A stretch of DNA of 64,000 bases from a candidate division KSB1 bacterium (GCA_034506175.1 JAPDQB010000024.1:26413-90412), one strand, 5' to 3'; counted from the stretch's first letter, positions 8,005-17,552 are shown. Numbers and translations: made by a program. The notes: a model not told the origin generated them from the sequence alone.

Positions 8005-9559
8005 TTACGCCGCGCGCAGGCCGTATTCCAATTCCGCCAGCTCGTTGATCAGGAGCAAGCGGAGATTGAAATTGGCCCCATGCATCCGCTTGAGATGCGT
8101 GCGCACGATGGCGAACAGTTCTTTGGCATTGATGAGCAATGCCCGGAGTTGTTTGCGCCAGAACGCGGTGGCCACCGGCACTTCGCCTTCGGCAGCTTTT
8201 TCAGCCACAATCAGCTTGCTGAGATGGCGATGTGCCCACGGCGCTTGAATTTTGCCGCGTTCCCGGCGGGCCTGAAAAATCACTACGGCGGTTTTAATCG
8301 CGGCGGGCTCGAACGCACTTAAAAATGTTCGCAAGCTGCCGTTGGAATCCGTGGGCAAAAGATCGAAGCGCGTGAACGCGTCGTCCAACAACTCGCGCGA
8401 GCGCGGATCGGGTTGTGCCTGGCGCGAAGAAGGCCGCTCGTGTTGCGCCTTCAACCGTTTGAGAAAAGCCCGGTCTCGCGCCCGTTGTCGAAAATCGGGC
8501 ACATACTCATAAAGCACTTGCGCGCGGCCCTTGCCGCCAAACTTGGCGCGCGGCATCGGCGAGATCAACAAACTCGATCTTGCGAACGAACTCGTGTTGC
8601 ACGGTGGCGTTGAGCGCTTCGACTTTACCGTTGGGTTGAGGCTCGCGTGCGACGAAATAATCGATGCTGTATTCCACCAACAGATTTTCAAAGCGCGTCA
8701 CGCCGGTCCAGGAATAAAACGCGGTGCCGCGATCGCTCATCACCGCTTCGGGCTTGCCGTAGCGCGTGATCGCCTTTTCCAGCGCCTCGATCACGGCATC
8801 GGCGTTCTCGGTTTCGACCAGCCTCCAGCCGGCGATGAAGCGCGAGAAATCATCTTCGATGAACAGCAACATCTGTTTTTGTTTGTAACCGTGCAGGTGG
8901 AAGAAGTCGAGATGATAAAACTGGCGCGGCTGCACCGCCTCGTAACTGCCGGTGTGTTCCTTGCGTTTGATGCAAGACGTTACATAGCCGTGCTCTTCCA
9001 TGAGATTACGCACGGTGTTGACCGACATCTTGTAACCCAAGCGGCGGAGCTGGTTCTTAATCTGGCTCGGGCCCGGCAGCGGATGCTGCTTCCAGGTGTT
9101 GAGCATCAGTTGATCCCGCTCGTTGAGTGGCATGGCTTCCGCGCTTGACGCGTCTGACAAATCTGAAGTCTCGCACGTCCCGCTGGCGGGATTCTCGCTG
9201 CACGGTGCCGCCCCGCATCGCGGGGTTGATGTCAAAGAACTGGCTTGCTCCCCGGCGGGCGTAGCCTGAGCGGGCTTGCGCCGCTCGCTCTCGGTCACGA
9301 CTACTGGAAGTGGCGTGCGGCCAGAAGGGGCAACATTCGCTGATGTCACATCCTTATGGGCATCGCCTGCTGTAGCTCTTCGGACTTGACGTTGCGATCG
9401 CGAGATGGTCCAGATGTTACAGCCATACTTTCTCATCGTCTCGGCAGGATCTTGCCCTGCTGCAAAGTGCAGAATCTCCTGTTTCATCGCTCGAGAATGG
9501 CGCTTGCCGCGCGCGGGAATCCGCTTGGACGATTTCTTATTGTGCATGACAGCCTCCAT
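8005..9559 (-). pseudogene. DDE-type integrase/transposase (IS481-like), frameshifted
   Basis: Read on the minus strand from ATG 9559 (MEAVMHNKKS). An N-terminal helix-turn-helix (KQEILHFAAG...MRKYGCNIWTISR) and a second one (KMSVNTVRNLMEEHGY) precede an rve-type catalytic core with its three acidic residues in FYHLDFFHL, AVMSDRGTAF and QPNGKVEALNA. After FVDLADAARQ the frame runs to a stop at 8507; the homologous continuation (GGKGRAQVLYEYVPDF to the stop at 8005) is in the +1 frame. The shift lies at about 8535-8550. A single extra base would explain it, so the element is inactive or the base is a sequencing error. Clear terminal repeats or target duplications were not found. Confidence 0.8.
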
Positions 9560-9632
9560 GGTTGGGATTAAAGTTTGTCTCCCAAACCCAGAGTCTGTAT
9601 TGACAAACGCGAGCAAATTTTTTGACGATGTC

Positions 9633-9684
9633 GTAACGCAGGCTTCCAGCCTGCAAACGAAGGCAAACTGGAAGCTTGCGCTAC
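9633..9684. repeat. Interspersed palindromic repeat (GTAGCGCAGGC family)
   Basis: Arms at 9633-9649 (GTAACGCAGGCTTCCAG) and 9668-9684 (CTGGAAGCTTGCGCTAC) are inverted copies with two mismatches. A related copy is at 63910-63955, and partial ones are near 11815 and 26223. All are intergenic. Confidence 0.75.
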
Positions 9685-9774
9685 AAAAAACTTCGCAGTC
9701 GTGCCTGCCCTGCCGCAGGCCAGGGATAGTTTTTCGAGAGCAATACTATATAAATTCACAGAGAGAGGAGGAGT

Positions 9775-11805
9775 ATGAACAAAGCCTATCGTTGTTCAAT
9801 CATCATGTTGTTGCTGTTGGCGATGATTTTGCATTTCAGTGCCTCAGCCCAACCCGCCCTCAGCCCCCGCAACGCGAATTACACCATCGAGGTCAAGCTC
9901 GACCCGCAAAAGAAAATGCTCGAAGGCCGCGAGATCATCACCTGGCGCAACGATCGCGACCGGCCCACCAGCGAGCTGTGGTTTCATCTCTACTACAACG
10001 CCTGGAAAAACACGCGCAGCACGTGGCTGCTCGAGCGGACGCTGACCGGCCAAACCATTCGCGGCGCGCAGCGTAATCTCCGCGAAGACGATTGGAGTTA
10101 CGTGAGTGTGAACTCCATCACTATTCTCCCCCAGGGAAAATTTTCCGCCGCTGATCTCACCTCGAGCAAAAGATTCGCCGCGCCGGATGATGGCAATCCC
10201 GACGATCAAACTGTAATGGTTGTTCCACTCCCACAAACGGTTGCGCCCGGCGAATCGATTCAAGTCGAGTTATCCTTTACGAGCAAAATTCCACGCACCT
10301 TTGCGCGCACAGGTTTTCGCGGCAATTATTTTTTTATCGCCCACTGGTTTCCCAAGCTCGGGGTCTACGAAAACGGCGGTAGATGGAATTGCCATCAGTT
10401 TCATGCCGGCACAGAATTCTTTTCGGATTACGGGGTGTATGACGTGAAAATCACGACGCCGTCGAATTATGTTGTCGGCGCGACCGGACGCCTGAAAGAA
10501 AAAACTGAAAATCCCGACGGCACGACGACGCATCGTCACGTGCAAGCTGACGTGCATGATTTTGCCTGGACCGCCAGCCCGGATTATCTCGTGCGCGAAA
10601 AGCGCTTCGAGCATCCCGGCTTGCCGCCGGTTGACATGCGCTTGTTGATTCAACCGGAACATCTCGCTCAAGTCGAACGCCATTTTGCAGCGACCGAGGC
10701 GGCGCTGCACTATTACGGCACGTGGTTCGGGCCGTATCCGTATGGCCACGTTACCGTCGTCGATCCGGCGTATGGAAGCGGCGCCGGGGGCATGGAGTAT
10801 CCGACGATTTTCACCTGCGGCACGCGCTGGTTAAATCCCTTCGGCGGCGGCTCACCCGAGGGTGTCACGATTCACGAATGCGGCCATCAGTTTTGGTACG
10901 GCATCGTTGGCAACAATGAATTTGAGCACGCCTGGCTGGATGAAGGCCTCAACACGTTTTCAACAGCGCGCACGATGGAGGCGGCCTTCGGTGAAAATTC
11001 GTGGGTGCAGCGCTATTTTCGCGGCTTCATTCCAGTTAAATTTGAGGAAGTGAAACTGCCGCGCATGACCTACGGCAATCGCCTGCAAGGTTATCGTCCG
11101 GTGGCGACTTCGGACGCGCAATCGACGCTCACCTATCATTATTTTCCCGCCACCGGCGCGCGCATTACCTATGATAAAACCGCGCTGTGGTTGGGAACAC
11201 TCGAGCGTTATCTCGGCTGGGAAACGCTGCAAAAAATCATGTCCACCTTTTTTGATCGTTACAAATTCAAACACCCCACGCCGGATGATTTCTTCGGCAT
11301 TGTCAACGAGGTGACCGGGCGCGACATGACGTGGTTTTTCGATCAAGTGCATCGCGGCTCGGAGATTTTTGATTATGCGGTGCAATCCGTTTCGAGCGCG
11401 CCGGCTTCTGCCGAGGGCTTGATCGAGGTTGACGGCGCCATCACTTATACCGGCAAACAAACATCCGCGACGAACGCAAGTGAAAAACTTTATCGCAGCC
11501 AGGTCGTGGTGCGGCGTAACGGCGGCGCGGTTTTTCCGGTGGAGGTGATGGTGGTTTTTGCCAACGGCGACACCGCGCGCGAACATTGGGACGGCCATGC
11601 GCGCTGGAAGCTTTTTGTTTATGAAAAGCCAACCCGGCTGAAATATGCCATCGTCGATCCCGCGCATATCCTCGTGCTCGACATCAATCGCACCAACAAC
11701 AGCAAGCTGCTGCAACCGGCAGCGGCTTTCGCGGCGCGCAAATGGAGCGCGAAGTGGATGATCTGGCTGCAGGATTTGCTCGCGACGTTTGCGTTTTTTG
11801 TTTGA
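9775..11805 (+). CDS. Secreted M1-family zinc metallopeptidase
   Basis: 676 residues with a signal peptide (about 1-26, ending SASAQ). The M1 aminopeptidase core is clear: GGMEYPT at 338-344 replaces the GAMEN exopeptidase loop. The zinc site is HECGH at 367-371 (H367, H371, catalytic E368), with the third ligand E390 19 residues after H371 (EHAWLDE). The beta-rich N-terminal domain (about 30-230) precedes it. It should cut peptides in the periplasm or outside the cell; in this branch true aminopeptidase activity is not always shown. The C-terminus ends in a hydrophobic helix (WMIWLQDLLATFAFF), which may anchor it. AGGAGGAG just before ATG 9775 is a strong ribosome binding site. Confidence 0.92.
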   Translation: MNKAYRCSIIMLLLLAMILHFSASAQPALSPRNANYTIEVKLDPQKKMLEGREIITWRNDRDRPTSELWFHLYYNAWKNTRSTWLLERTLTGQTIRGAQRNLREDDWSYVSVNSITILPQGKFSAADLTSSKRFAAPDDGNPDDQTVMVVPLPQTVAPGESIQVELSFTSKIPRTFARTGFRGNYFFIAHWFPKLGVYENGGRWNCHQFHAGTEFFSDYGVYDVKITTPSNYVVGATGRLKEKTENPDGTTTHRHVQADVHDFAWTASPDYLVREKRFEHPGLPPVDMRLLIQPEHLAQVERHFAATEAALHYYGTWFGPYPYGHVTVVDPAYGSGAGGMEYPTIFTCGTRWLNPFGGGSPEGVTIHECGHQFWYGIVGNNEFEHAWLDEGLNTFSTARTMEAAFGENSWVQRYFRGFIPVKFEEVKLPRMTYGNRLQGYRPVATSDAQSTLTYHYFPATGARITYDKTALWLGTLERYLGWETLQKIMSTFFDRYKFKHPTPDDFFGIVNEVTGRDMTWFFDQVHRGSEIFDYAVQSVSSAPASAEGLIEVDGAITYTGKQTSATNASEKLYRSQVVVRRNGGAVFPVEVMVVFANGDTAREHWDGHARWKLFVYEKPTRLKYAIVDPAHILVLDINRTNNSKLLQPAAAFAARKWSAKWMIWLQDLLATFAFFV

Positions 11806-11865
11806 ACCTTTTGTCGTAGCGCCTTCTGGCGCGCCCAACGATCAAACAAAATTTGAGGAATGAAA

Positions 11866-12834
11866 ATGACCATACTTTCTGCACTTCGTGATGGCCTGCG
11901 CCGCATGAGCGCAAGCCCGAAGCTCATTCTCTTTTTATGGCTGTTTAATTTCGCCATGGCCTTGCCGTTGACGATTATCATGTCCGGCCAAATCGAATCT
12001 TCCATTGGCGCCAGCTTGGTTCACGAAAAGCTGCGCAAAGGCTTCGATATCGATTGGTATGAAGACTTCGCACACGACGCCGAGGGCCTGGGCAAGACCT
12101 TTTCGCCAGCAGTGATCGGTGCCGGCCCATTTATTGGAAATCTGGAGACGTGGCTCAACGGCAGTCTCTTCACCGGTCACCCCGGCATCGTCGGCCTGGG
12201 CCTGGGCTATATGGTGGTGTGGATGTTTTTACTGGGAGGCATTTTGGATCGGTTCGCGCACGGCGACGGGCGTTTGACGGCGGAACGATTTTTCAGCGCC
12301 AGCGGCAGGTATTTCCTGCGGTTCATCTTGTTATTCCTTCTTGGCGGCGTGTTTTATTTTTTCGTGTTCACGTTCATTTCGCCGCTGCTGTTTTCGACAA
12401 TTGCCGACCTCAGCCGCGACGCGACGGTGGAACGCACCATCTTCTTTTGGACGATGGGCGCTTATCTCATCGTCGCGTTATTTTTGGTCGTCGTCAACAT
12501 GGTTTTTGACTACGCCAAGATCGCCACGGTGATCAACGGCCATCGCAACATGCTCGTTGCCACATTCGAGGGATTTCGCTTTGTTTTTTCGCATCCCGCC
12601 AAAACGTTCGGCTTGTATCTGCTTTTGGGCATGGCGCTGGCGTTTTTGCTCGGCATTTATGCTTTGCCCGCTCCGGGCGCTGGACAGGCGAGCAGCCTGG
12701 CGGTTATTCTGGCATTGCTCGCCGGACAAATTTTTCTTGCGACTAAATTGATCGCGCGTTTGGCTTTTTTCGGCGGGCAAATGGCGCTTTATGAAACGGT
12801 GAAAGGAATAAAAAGCGCGCCCCAGCCGGTTTGA
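11866..12834 (+). CDS. Hypothetical polytopic membrane protein
   Basis: 322 residues with about six transmembrane segments: near 18-38, 110-128, 150-172, 188-212, 245-262 and 272-300. A soluble loop (about 45-105) lies between the first two. No family is recognised with certainty; the general look (a long N-terminal loop, then bundles of hydrophobic helices, no charged pore motif) resembles uncharacterised membrane proteins of the same phyla. ATG 11866 is preferred over ATG 11860 because GAGGA at 11855-11859 abuts the first but sits six bases from the second. It follows the M1 peptidase by 60 bases, so co-expression is likely. Confidence 0.6.
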   Translation: MTILSALRDGLRRMSASPKLILFLWLFNFAMALPLTIIMSGQIESSIGASLVHEKLRKGFDIDWYEDFAHDAEGLGKTFSPAVIGAGPFIGNLETWLNGSLFTGHPGIVGLGLGYMVVWMFLLGGILDRFAHGDGRLTAERFFSASGRYFLRFILLFLLGGVFYFFVFTFISPLLFSTIADLSRDATVERTIFFWTMGAYLIVALFLVVVNMVFDYAKIATVINGHRNMLVATFEGFRFVFSHPAKTFGLYLLLGMALAFLLGIYALPAPGAGQASSLAVILALLAGQIFLATKLIARLAFFGGQMALYETVKGIKSAPQPV

Positions 12835-13258
12835 AACAAATGATGAATATCCGCCAGCGGCTGTAATTTGAATTGCATGCCTTCAACGCCCCAGCCCAAT
12901 GTTTTAAAATTTTCTTCGAGAGTGGTAAACGTGTTTTGAAATTTTTTTCGAGCACAGTCGGCGACGCATTCTCGTGCAGCAATACGTAGCGCGGCTATCG
13001 CCGCAACCAAATTTTTTGAGCATATAAATTGTACGGCAAAACAATTTATGGCAAAATGATTAAAGTCAAAATAATTCGTTAATTTGCTGCAAGTATTTTC
13101 GCCCACTGAAATGAAACTACCATAAAAAATTCCAACGGATAAAAAGCGGCCAACGGATGGAAAAGTTTTTTTGATTGCAACTGTAAGAGATCATGGAACG
13201 TCTTTGCAGGTAATCACGCGTACAGAAAAATGATCACCTTTAGCCGAGGGGACGCGCC
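12835..13258. other. AT-rich intergenic stretch without a supported gene
   Basis: 424 bases between the membrane protein and the mobile-element relic. Short minus-strand readings exist, but they begin inside low-complexity AT-rich sequence or are antisense to the upstream gene. No hairpin with a T-run and no clear promoter was seen. Confidence 0.5.
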
Positions 13259-14495
13259 ATGGAAAAATTTTTGAATAAACATCAAGACACCATCAAAGGT
13301 ACCCTCTCGACTTTTGACCGCCTGATTTTCAAAGGGCATTTGACAGCTTGCTTCCCCAACGTGGACAAGCCACAACCAAAAAGAGTGCTCACGGAATGGA
13401 ACTCTCACGGAAAAAATTTTCATGAATTCATTTCTGTGAGAGTTCATTTCCGTGAGCCAAAAGTTTTTGCTTTTTCTGCAAAAAATTCAGTTGTCATAGA
13501 CTAAAGGCGCGTTTGGACGTTTTCTCTCCACCCAAGGAGTTTTGCTCAAATCAAATCTACATCAACGGATGCGAATGGCTGGCCGGACAACTGGAGCAAC
13601 GCCACATTCGGTATCAACGCTATGACAATAAAATCACTCAGGTCACCGATCTGGCTGCTGCCAGGGCTTGTGTAAGAAGCTGGTCCATCGCAAGTGGCCG
13701 CGTGTGCTCAACGCCTTCGCACGGCGAGTCAATCCCCATTTGGAGACCATTCATCGCGCCGGCTTTGGCGGCTACTACTGGGTAACCGATCAAAGCGAGT
13801 ACGCCACCGATGTGCTCTTTAATGAGCGGAAGACTTTGAATGTCCTTTTTCCGGCGCTGGTCGAATTGTCCATGACGGCGTTTAGTGCCGAGGATGTCTT
13901 GCACTTTGTGGGACGAAAGTTGCACGGCAACTTTAAAGGTGAAGTCACCACCGATCTCAAACGCCGACCCGAAGGACAACGTGTGAAGCACCGGATGAAC
14001 CGCAATAGCCTGAAAATGTATGATGCCGCCAATGTCTTGCGAGTCGAGACCACAATCAATCCCGCGGCGGCGGGACGCGAGTTTCGCGTCCTGCGGGTGG
14101 TTCAAACCCGCGACGGCCGACCGCGGCGGTGGATGCCGAGGGGCAAAGGGGTCTCGAATCTTTGGCGATACGGGCAGGTGGCGTTGCAGGCCAACTCCCG
14201 TTATCTTGATGCCCTCGCCGAGGCACAACCGAAAGGCAAAGTGATCGCCGAACTGGATCACTTGTGCCGGCCCCGTGTCAACAACGGGAAACTTTACGCG
14301 TGATTCAACCTCATCACCGCCGAAGATGGCGCGCTCTTCAAGGCGGTGCTGGCTGGCGAACATGCCCTTCAAGGGTTTCGCAACAAAGATCTGCAAGCGC
14401 GGCTGTACCCGTCATCTGCAAAAACTGAGAAAGAACAAAGTCAGCAGAGTATGCGCGTTTCCAGACAACTCGCGCGAACCGCGTGTAACCTCTAA
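13259..14495 (+). pseudogene. Degenerate MEKFLNK-type mobile-element protein gene
   Basis: The pieces of one protein lie in three frames. MEKFLNKHQDTIKGTLSTFD (from 13259) runs to about 13352. Next comes QIYINGCEWLAGQLEQRHIR (from about 13549), then after a shift near 13660 the long block KLVHRKWPRVLNAFARRVNP through DALAEAQPKGKVIAELDHL. An in-frame TGA at 14301 is followed by readable homologous sequence (FNLITAEDGALFKAVLAGEH) to 14495. I recall this as a widespread repetitive protein of unknown function that behaves like a transposable-element gene; no catalytic residues can be named. Roughly 100 residues are missing where a 149-base hairpin repeat now sits. Confidence 0.7.
13355..13503. 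repeat. Hairpin repeat, copy A, inserted in the element relic
   Basis: 149 bases matching 28921-29066. Two 26-base arms at 13388-13413 and 13431-13456 form a near-perfect inverted repeat around a 17-base loop. Left flank shared with the other copy: GGACAAGCC and CAACCAAAAAGA. Right flank shared: GAGCCAAAAGT and TTTGCTTTTT. It interrupts the MEKFLNK-type gene. Confidence 0.8.
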
Positions 14496-14669
14496 CTTTC
14501 TTTTACCAAAACCTCTCGCCGACTTCTCGTATTGATTTCCCACAAAATTTTTCCTACATTGTTTTCCGGTGTTCTGTTGTAACGTTTTCACCTCAAAACA
14601 AAAGTCTCCGGAGGAGTTGGTACTCCCGCGCGGAGACGAAATAAAACATAACAACGGCAATCTATTTTA

Positions 14670-15062
14670 ATGGTCTTCGCGCAAAATGTCAAGGAATATT
14701 TAGCGTGGTGTAATTCGCCCGCCGCGCTGACGCTGATCTTGTTGTGCGGGCACACCTGCTATATTCGTTGGGGCACCTACGGCAGAAAACCGCGCCCCCT
14801 GGGCCTCGAGATTCGGATTCAGCATTCCAAAAAACATCACGTCAGCGAAGACACCCTGCGCAAATGGTTGGCGGCCTATCAGGCCAAAGGCTTTGATGGC
14901 CTCAAACCGCAAGGGCACTCGGATCAAGGTCATACGCGAAAAATTCCCGCCGAAGTTTTTGAGAAAGCGGTCGCGCTCAAGGAAGAAGCGCCGCAACCCG
15001 GCGTGGCCAAGATCATTCGTATCATGGAAACCACTGGTTTGATTAAGCAAGGCGCTTTTTGA
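14670..15062 (+). pseudogene. N-terminal fragment of a helix-turn-helix transposase
   Basis: 130 residues. The helix-turn-helix part (VSEDTLRKWLAAYQAKGFDG) and the linker (KIPAEVFEKAVALKEEAP, KIIRIMETTGLIK) match the start of Mu/IS-type integrases that are encoded just before an ExeA-like ATPase. The DDE catalytic domain that should follow is absent. The reading ends at a small hairpin (GGCGCTTTTTGAGCGCC, 15050-15066), where the ATPase reading begins, so a deletion has joined the two genes. It is a relic, not a functional transposase. Confidence 0.7.
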
Positions 15063-15637
15063 GCGCCTCCAGCACTTCGTCGCCCGCCGCGGCATGGCGC
15101 TGATCACTGGCGAAGTGGGCTCGGGAAAGTCGACGGCGCTGCGTACGTTTACGGAAACCTTGGATAAAAACCATCACGGCGTGGTCTACATCGACGATCC
15201 CACTTTGCTGATCATCGACGATGCCCAACATCTCAAACCGCAAGCACTCAAAGAACTCCGACTGTTAACCAACTTTCACATCGAATCAAAAGCCCCACTC
15301 AGCCTGATGCTGCTCGCACAGCCGGAATTCCGCAAGGTCGTGCAACTCAAAGCACTGCAAGCCTTCAATCAACGGCTGACCTTGCACGTCCATCTCACCG
15401 GCTTGGTGCAGAGCGAAGCCGCGGCTTATGTCAAACATCAACTGGAAATCGCTGGGCGCACCGATATGCTGTTCACCGATGACGTGATCGCGGAGATTTA
15501 TCAGCAGGCCAAGGGCATTCCACGGGTTGATCAACACCTTGTGCTACGAATGCCTGCTGGATATCTACCGCCAACAAAAAAACGTAGTGGATATGCCGAC
15601 GCTGGAGAAAGTGCTGTGTCGGCTGGACGGCGTTTGA
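15057..15637 (+). pseudogene. ExeA/TniB-like transposition ATPase, truncated and frameshifted
   Basis: The reading FERLQHFVARRGMALITGE then Walker A GEVGSGKST marks an AAA ATPase of the ExeA type that partners transposases. Three lesions are visible. The N-terminus is lost at the junction with the transposase fragment. Only about 20 residues separate Walker A from Walker B (LLIIDDAQHL), where the family has about 60 or more, so an in-frame internal deletion has occurred near 15195-15210. Finally, after KGIPR (about 15522) the frame shifts by one, and the true C-terminus (LINTLCYECLLDIYRQQKNV to KVLCRLDGV) is read in another frame to TGA 15635-15637. Confidence 0.75.
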
Positions 15638-15786
15638 GTCTGTGGCGCGATAAAAAAACGCCTCGTTGTAGGGCCGCTTCGGCAAGGAACGGCCTTGCCG
15701 TCTCTGGGAAAAAATTTGTTCGAAGAACGTGAAAAATTCTTGGGAAAATAACGTGAGCGGCTACAGACAGATGGCCCGTGCCGGCG

Positions 15787-16041
15787 TTAGTTTTCACCCT
15801 CCCTGGAATTTGTGTTTTTCACTTCGGCGTTCAGATAATAACTCAATGCCCCGCTCGGGCATTTCTTGACCTGATTGATAATTTCCTCCGTCGTGGCTCC
15901 CTCGGCATTTATCCACGGGCTGGCATTTATGTCAAACACCGCCGGCAAACCTCTGACGCAATTCCCCGAATGTATGCAGAGCGCATTCCGCCATACGATG
16001 GTGACGACACCATTCGTATACTCTTTTCTTACACTTCGCAT
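15787..16041 (-). CDS. YjdI-like mono-cluster (4Fe-4S)-binding protein
   Basis: 84 residues from ATG 16041. The divergent single-cluster ferredoxin pattern (Fer4_19 type) is present: LCIHSGNCVRGLPAVFD near 21-37, the acidic middle INAEGATTEEI, and the last ligand in VKKCPSGALSYYL (C71). Members are small and of unknown function, probably electron carriers or sensors. AAGGAG sits nine bases before ATG 16041; the ATG nine bases further upstream (16050) would touch it, so the later start is preferred. The next gene upstream on this strand encodes a YjdJ-like acetyltransferase, the same pairing as yjdI-yjdJ in enteric bacteria. Confidence 0.85.
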   Translation of the reverse strand: MRSVRKEYTNGVVTIVWRNALCIHSGNCVRGLPAVFDINASPWINAEGATTEEIINQVKKCPSGALSYYLNAEVKNTNSREGEN

Positions 16042-16067
16042 TGAGTTCATCTCCTTATGAGGTGGGT

Positions 16068-16361
16068 TTATTTCACCAACGGTTGATACTCCGGGTGCCG
16101 ATGGATATAGCTTTTCACAAACGGACAAAGCGGAATCACCGCCAATTCTTTGCTTTTGGCAAATTCCAAGGCAGCTTTCGCCAGCCGTGAGGCAATGCCC
16201 CGGCCCTCGAGCTCCTCAGGCACCTCGGTGTGAGCGAAGACAATGGCGGTGTTTTCATCTGCCATGAGATACTCGATCATGGACAGTTTGCCTTCGATCA
16301 TCAGCTCAAACCGGCGATCGGCGGTATTGTTGCGCACGGTATTTTCCTGATTCTTACTCAT
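16068..16361 (-). CDS. YjdJ-like small GNAT N-acetyltransferase
   Basis: 97 residues, the length of the short YjdJ/DUF-type GNAT group. The acetyl-CoA binding motif is visible in VPEELEGRGIASRLAKAAL (Q/RxxGxG/A type, about 47-65). It is followed by the family C-terminus VIPLCPFVKSYIHRHPEY, where the Cys and following residues are typical of this branch. The acceptor substrate is unknown. It is followed by the Fe-S protein gene 26 bases downstream, a conserved neighbour, so the two are likely one transcript. Confidence 0.85.
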   Translation of the reverse strand: MSKNQENTVRNNTADRRFELMIEGKLSMIEYLMADENTAIVFAHTEVPEELEGRGIASRLAKAALEFAKSKELAVIPLCPFVKSYIHRHPEYQPLVK

Positions 16362-16418
16362 AAAAAAGTTGCCCGTATTTTCTTCTTTGCCGGGAGCGCT
16401 GTGTTCCTCACAACAGCT

Positions 16419-17480
16419 TCATCTGTAGCTGAACATCGCCATCGCCACCATCTCGGCATTGCGCGGGGTGGCCGCTTCGAAGCCGTAGTAGCTGCCGTAC
16501 TTTGGACGCAGCGCCGCGGTCGCATTCTTCGCAACGGCCTCCAGCCAGGCCGGAAGGAAAGGCGTGTGCGCATTGACCGTGCTCACATCAACACCGGTTC
16601 CCCAGGCGACTTCGCCCAACGCTTTGCCCACGGCCTGCTTGAGATCCGAAAGAAACGCGCGGTAGAATTCGACATCCGCCTTGGCGCCAACGTTGCCATG
16701 GCCGCCGTTCAGGAACGTCCAGTCCAGCTTCGCCAACTGCTCGAGGTTGGATTCGTAGTACGCGAAGTTCTCCGAACCGGCAAAGGCCCAGAACGGCGGC
16801 TGATCGGGATTAACGAGGTCGGGAAGATGCGCCACCTTCTCACCCACCAGCAGCCAAATGCCGTGGTCATCGGCATGTGCCGCGCGCGCGAAGCCGTGAA
16901 GCTCGACGGTCAGCCCCTCGAACTTGAACGAGCCGCGCGGCCATGCCACGGTTTCCGTGGGCTTGGGGTGCGTGCTCTTCAAGAAGGCCATTTTATCCGC
17001 GGTGGCCTTCGAGGCGATGATGCGCAGCGTGATGCCGGCTTGGGTCGCGGCCTCAGCAAATGTTTTTGCGTCACCAATGTGATCGGCATGATTGTGCGAG
17101 TACACGATCGCCGTCACCGGCAGCTTGGTGACCTCGGCGATCGCTTTGCGAATGTGTTCGCTTCGCCCGTCGAGAGGATCAAAGAGCAGCACGCCCTTGT
17201 CGCCGACGTAGAAGATCGTGCCGTAATACTGGCGCTGGAACCAATACGTGCGCAGCGTGAGGCGCTGCAGTACATAATCCTGCGTGGCGTTCCTCGTATA
17301 CAGCCGGTCAATCTTCTCGCCCGGTTGGAGCGCGCGTGTCGCGGATGGCTCGACGTAGGAAGCTCGCACCGTCGATGGCGCTTCCGAGACTGGAGCCGTT
17401 TGCTGCGCAAAAGCTGCGACGCTCAAGAACAAAGCCGCGAGAACGAGCGCCGCTCGGTGTAGAAACGATTGCTTGGTCAT
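16419..17480 (-). CDS. Secreted metallo-beta-lactamase-fold hydrolase (alkyl-sulfatase-like N-terminal type)
   Basis: 353 residues from ATG 17480, with a signal peptide (about 1-25, ending AAFAQQ). The zinc motif H129-x-H131-x-D133-H134 is in IVYSHNHADHIGD. The upstream segment GTIFYVGDKGVLLFDPLDGR is the usual MBL beta-sandwich, and HGFARAAHADDHGIWLL resembles the region of alkyl sulfatase-like MBLs that carries another ligand. It should act in the periplasm on an unknown ester or lactone. GGAGAG upstream of ATG 17480 sets the start; a 20-residue longer reading lacks a ribosome site and would hide the signal peptide. Confidence 0.85.
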   Translation of the reverse strand: MTKQSFLHRAALVLAALFLSVAAFAQQTAPVSEAPSTVRASYVEPSATRALQPGEKIDRLYTRNATQDYVLQRLTLRTYWFQRQYYGTIFYVGDKGVLLFDPLDGRSEHIRKAIAEVTKLPVTAIVYSHNHADHIGDAKTFAEAATQAGITLRIIASKATADKMAFLKSTHPKPTETVAWPRGSFKFEGLTVELHGFARAAHADDHGIWLLVGEKVAHLPDLVNPDQPPFWAFAGSENFAYYESNLEQLAKLDWTFLNGGHGNVGAKADVEFYRAFLSDLKQAVGKALGEVAWGTGVDVSTVNAHTPFLPAWLEAVAKNATAALRPKYGSYYGFEAATPRNAEMVAMAMFSYR

Positions 17481-17552
17481 GATTCTCTCCGTAAGTTTGA
17501 TCGATAAAAGATAACAGAGCATGGACCCGTTAAAAGTCACTCTGCAGGAATG

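Noticed and set aside
7944..9605. Exact ends of the frameshifted DDE element (TGTGGAATAAAG against TGTCAATACAG)
   Set aside because: The match is weak and no target duplication flanks these positions, so element boundaries are not claimed.
12789..13106. 105-codon open reading on the minus strand
   Set aside because: Its C-terminus is antisense to the membrane protein gene and its start lies in AT-rich noncoding DNA; no recognisable motif.
16230..17462. 410-codon open reading on the plus strand
   Set aside because: Antisense to the MBL hydrolase gene, which has a signal peptide, zinc motif and ribosome site.
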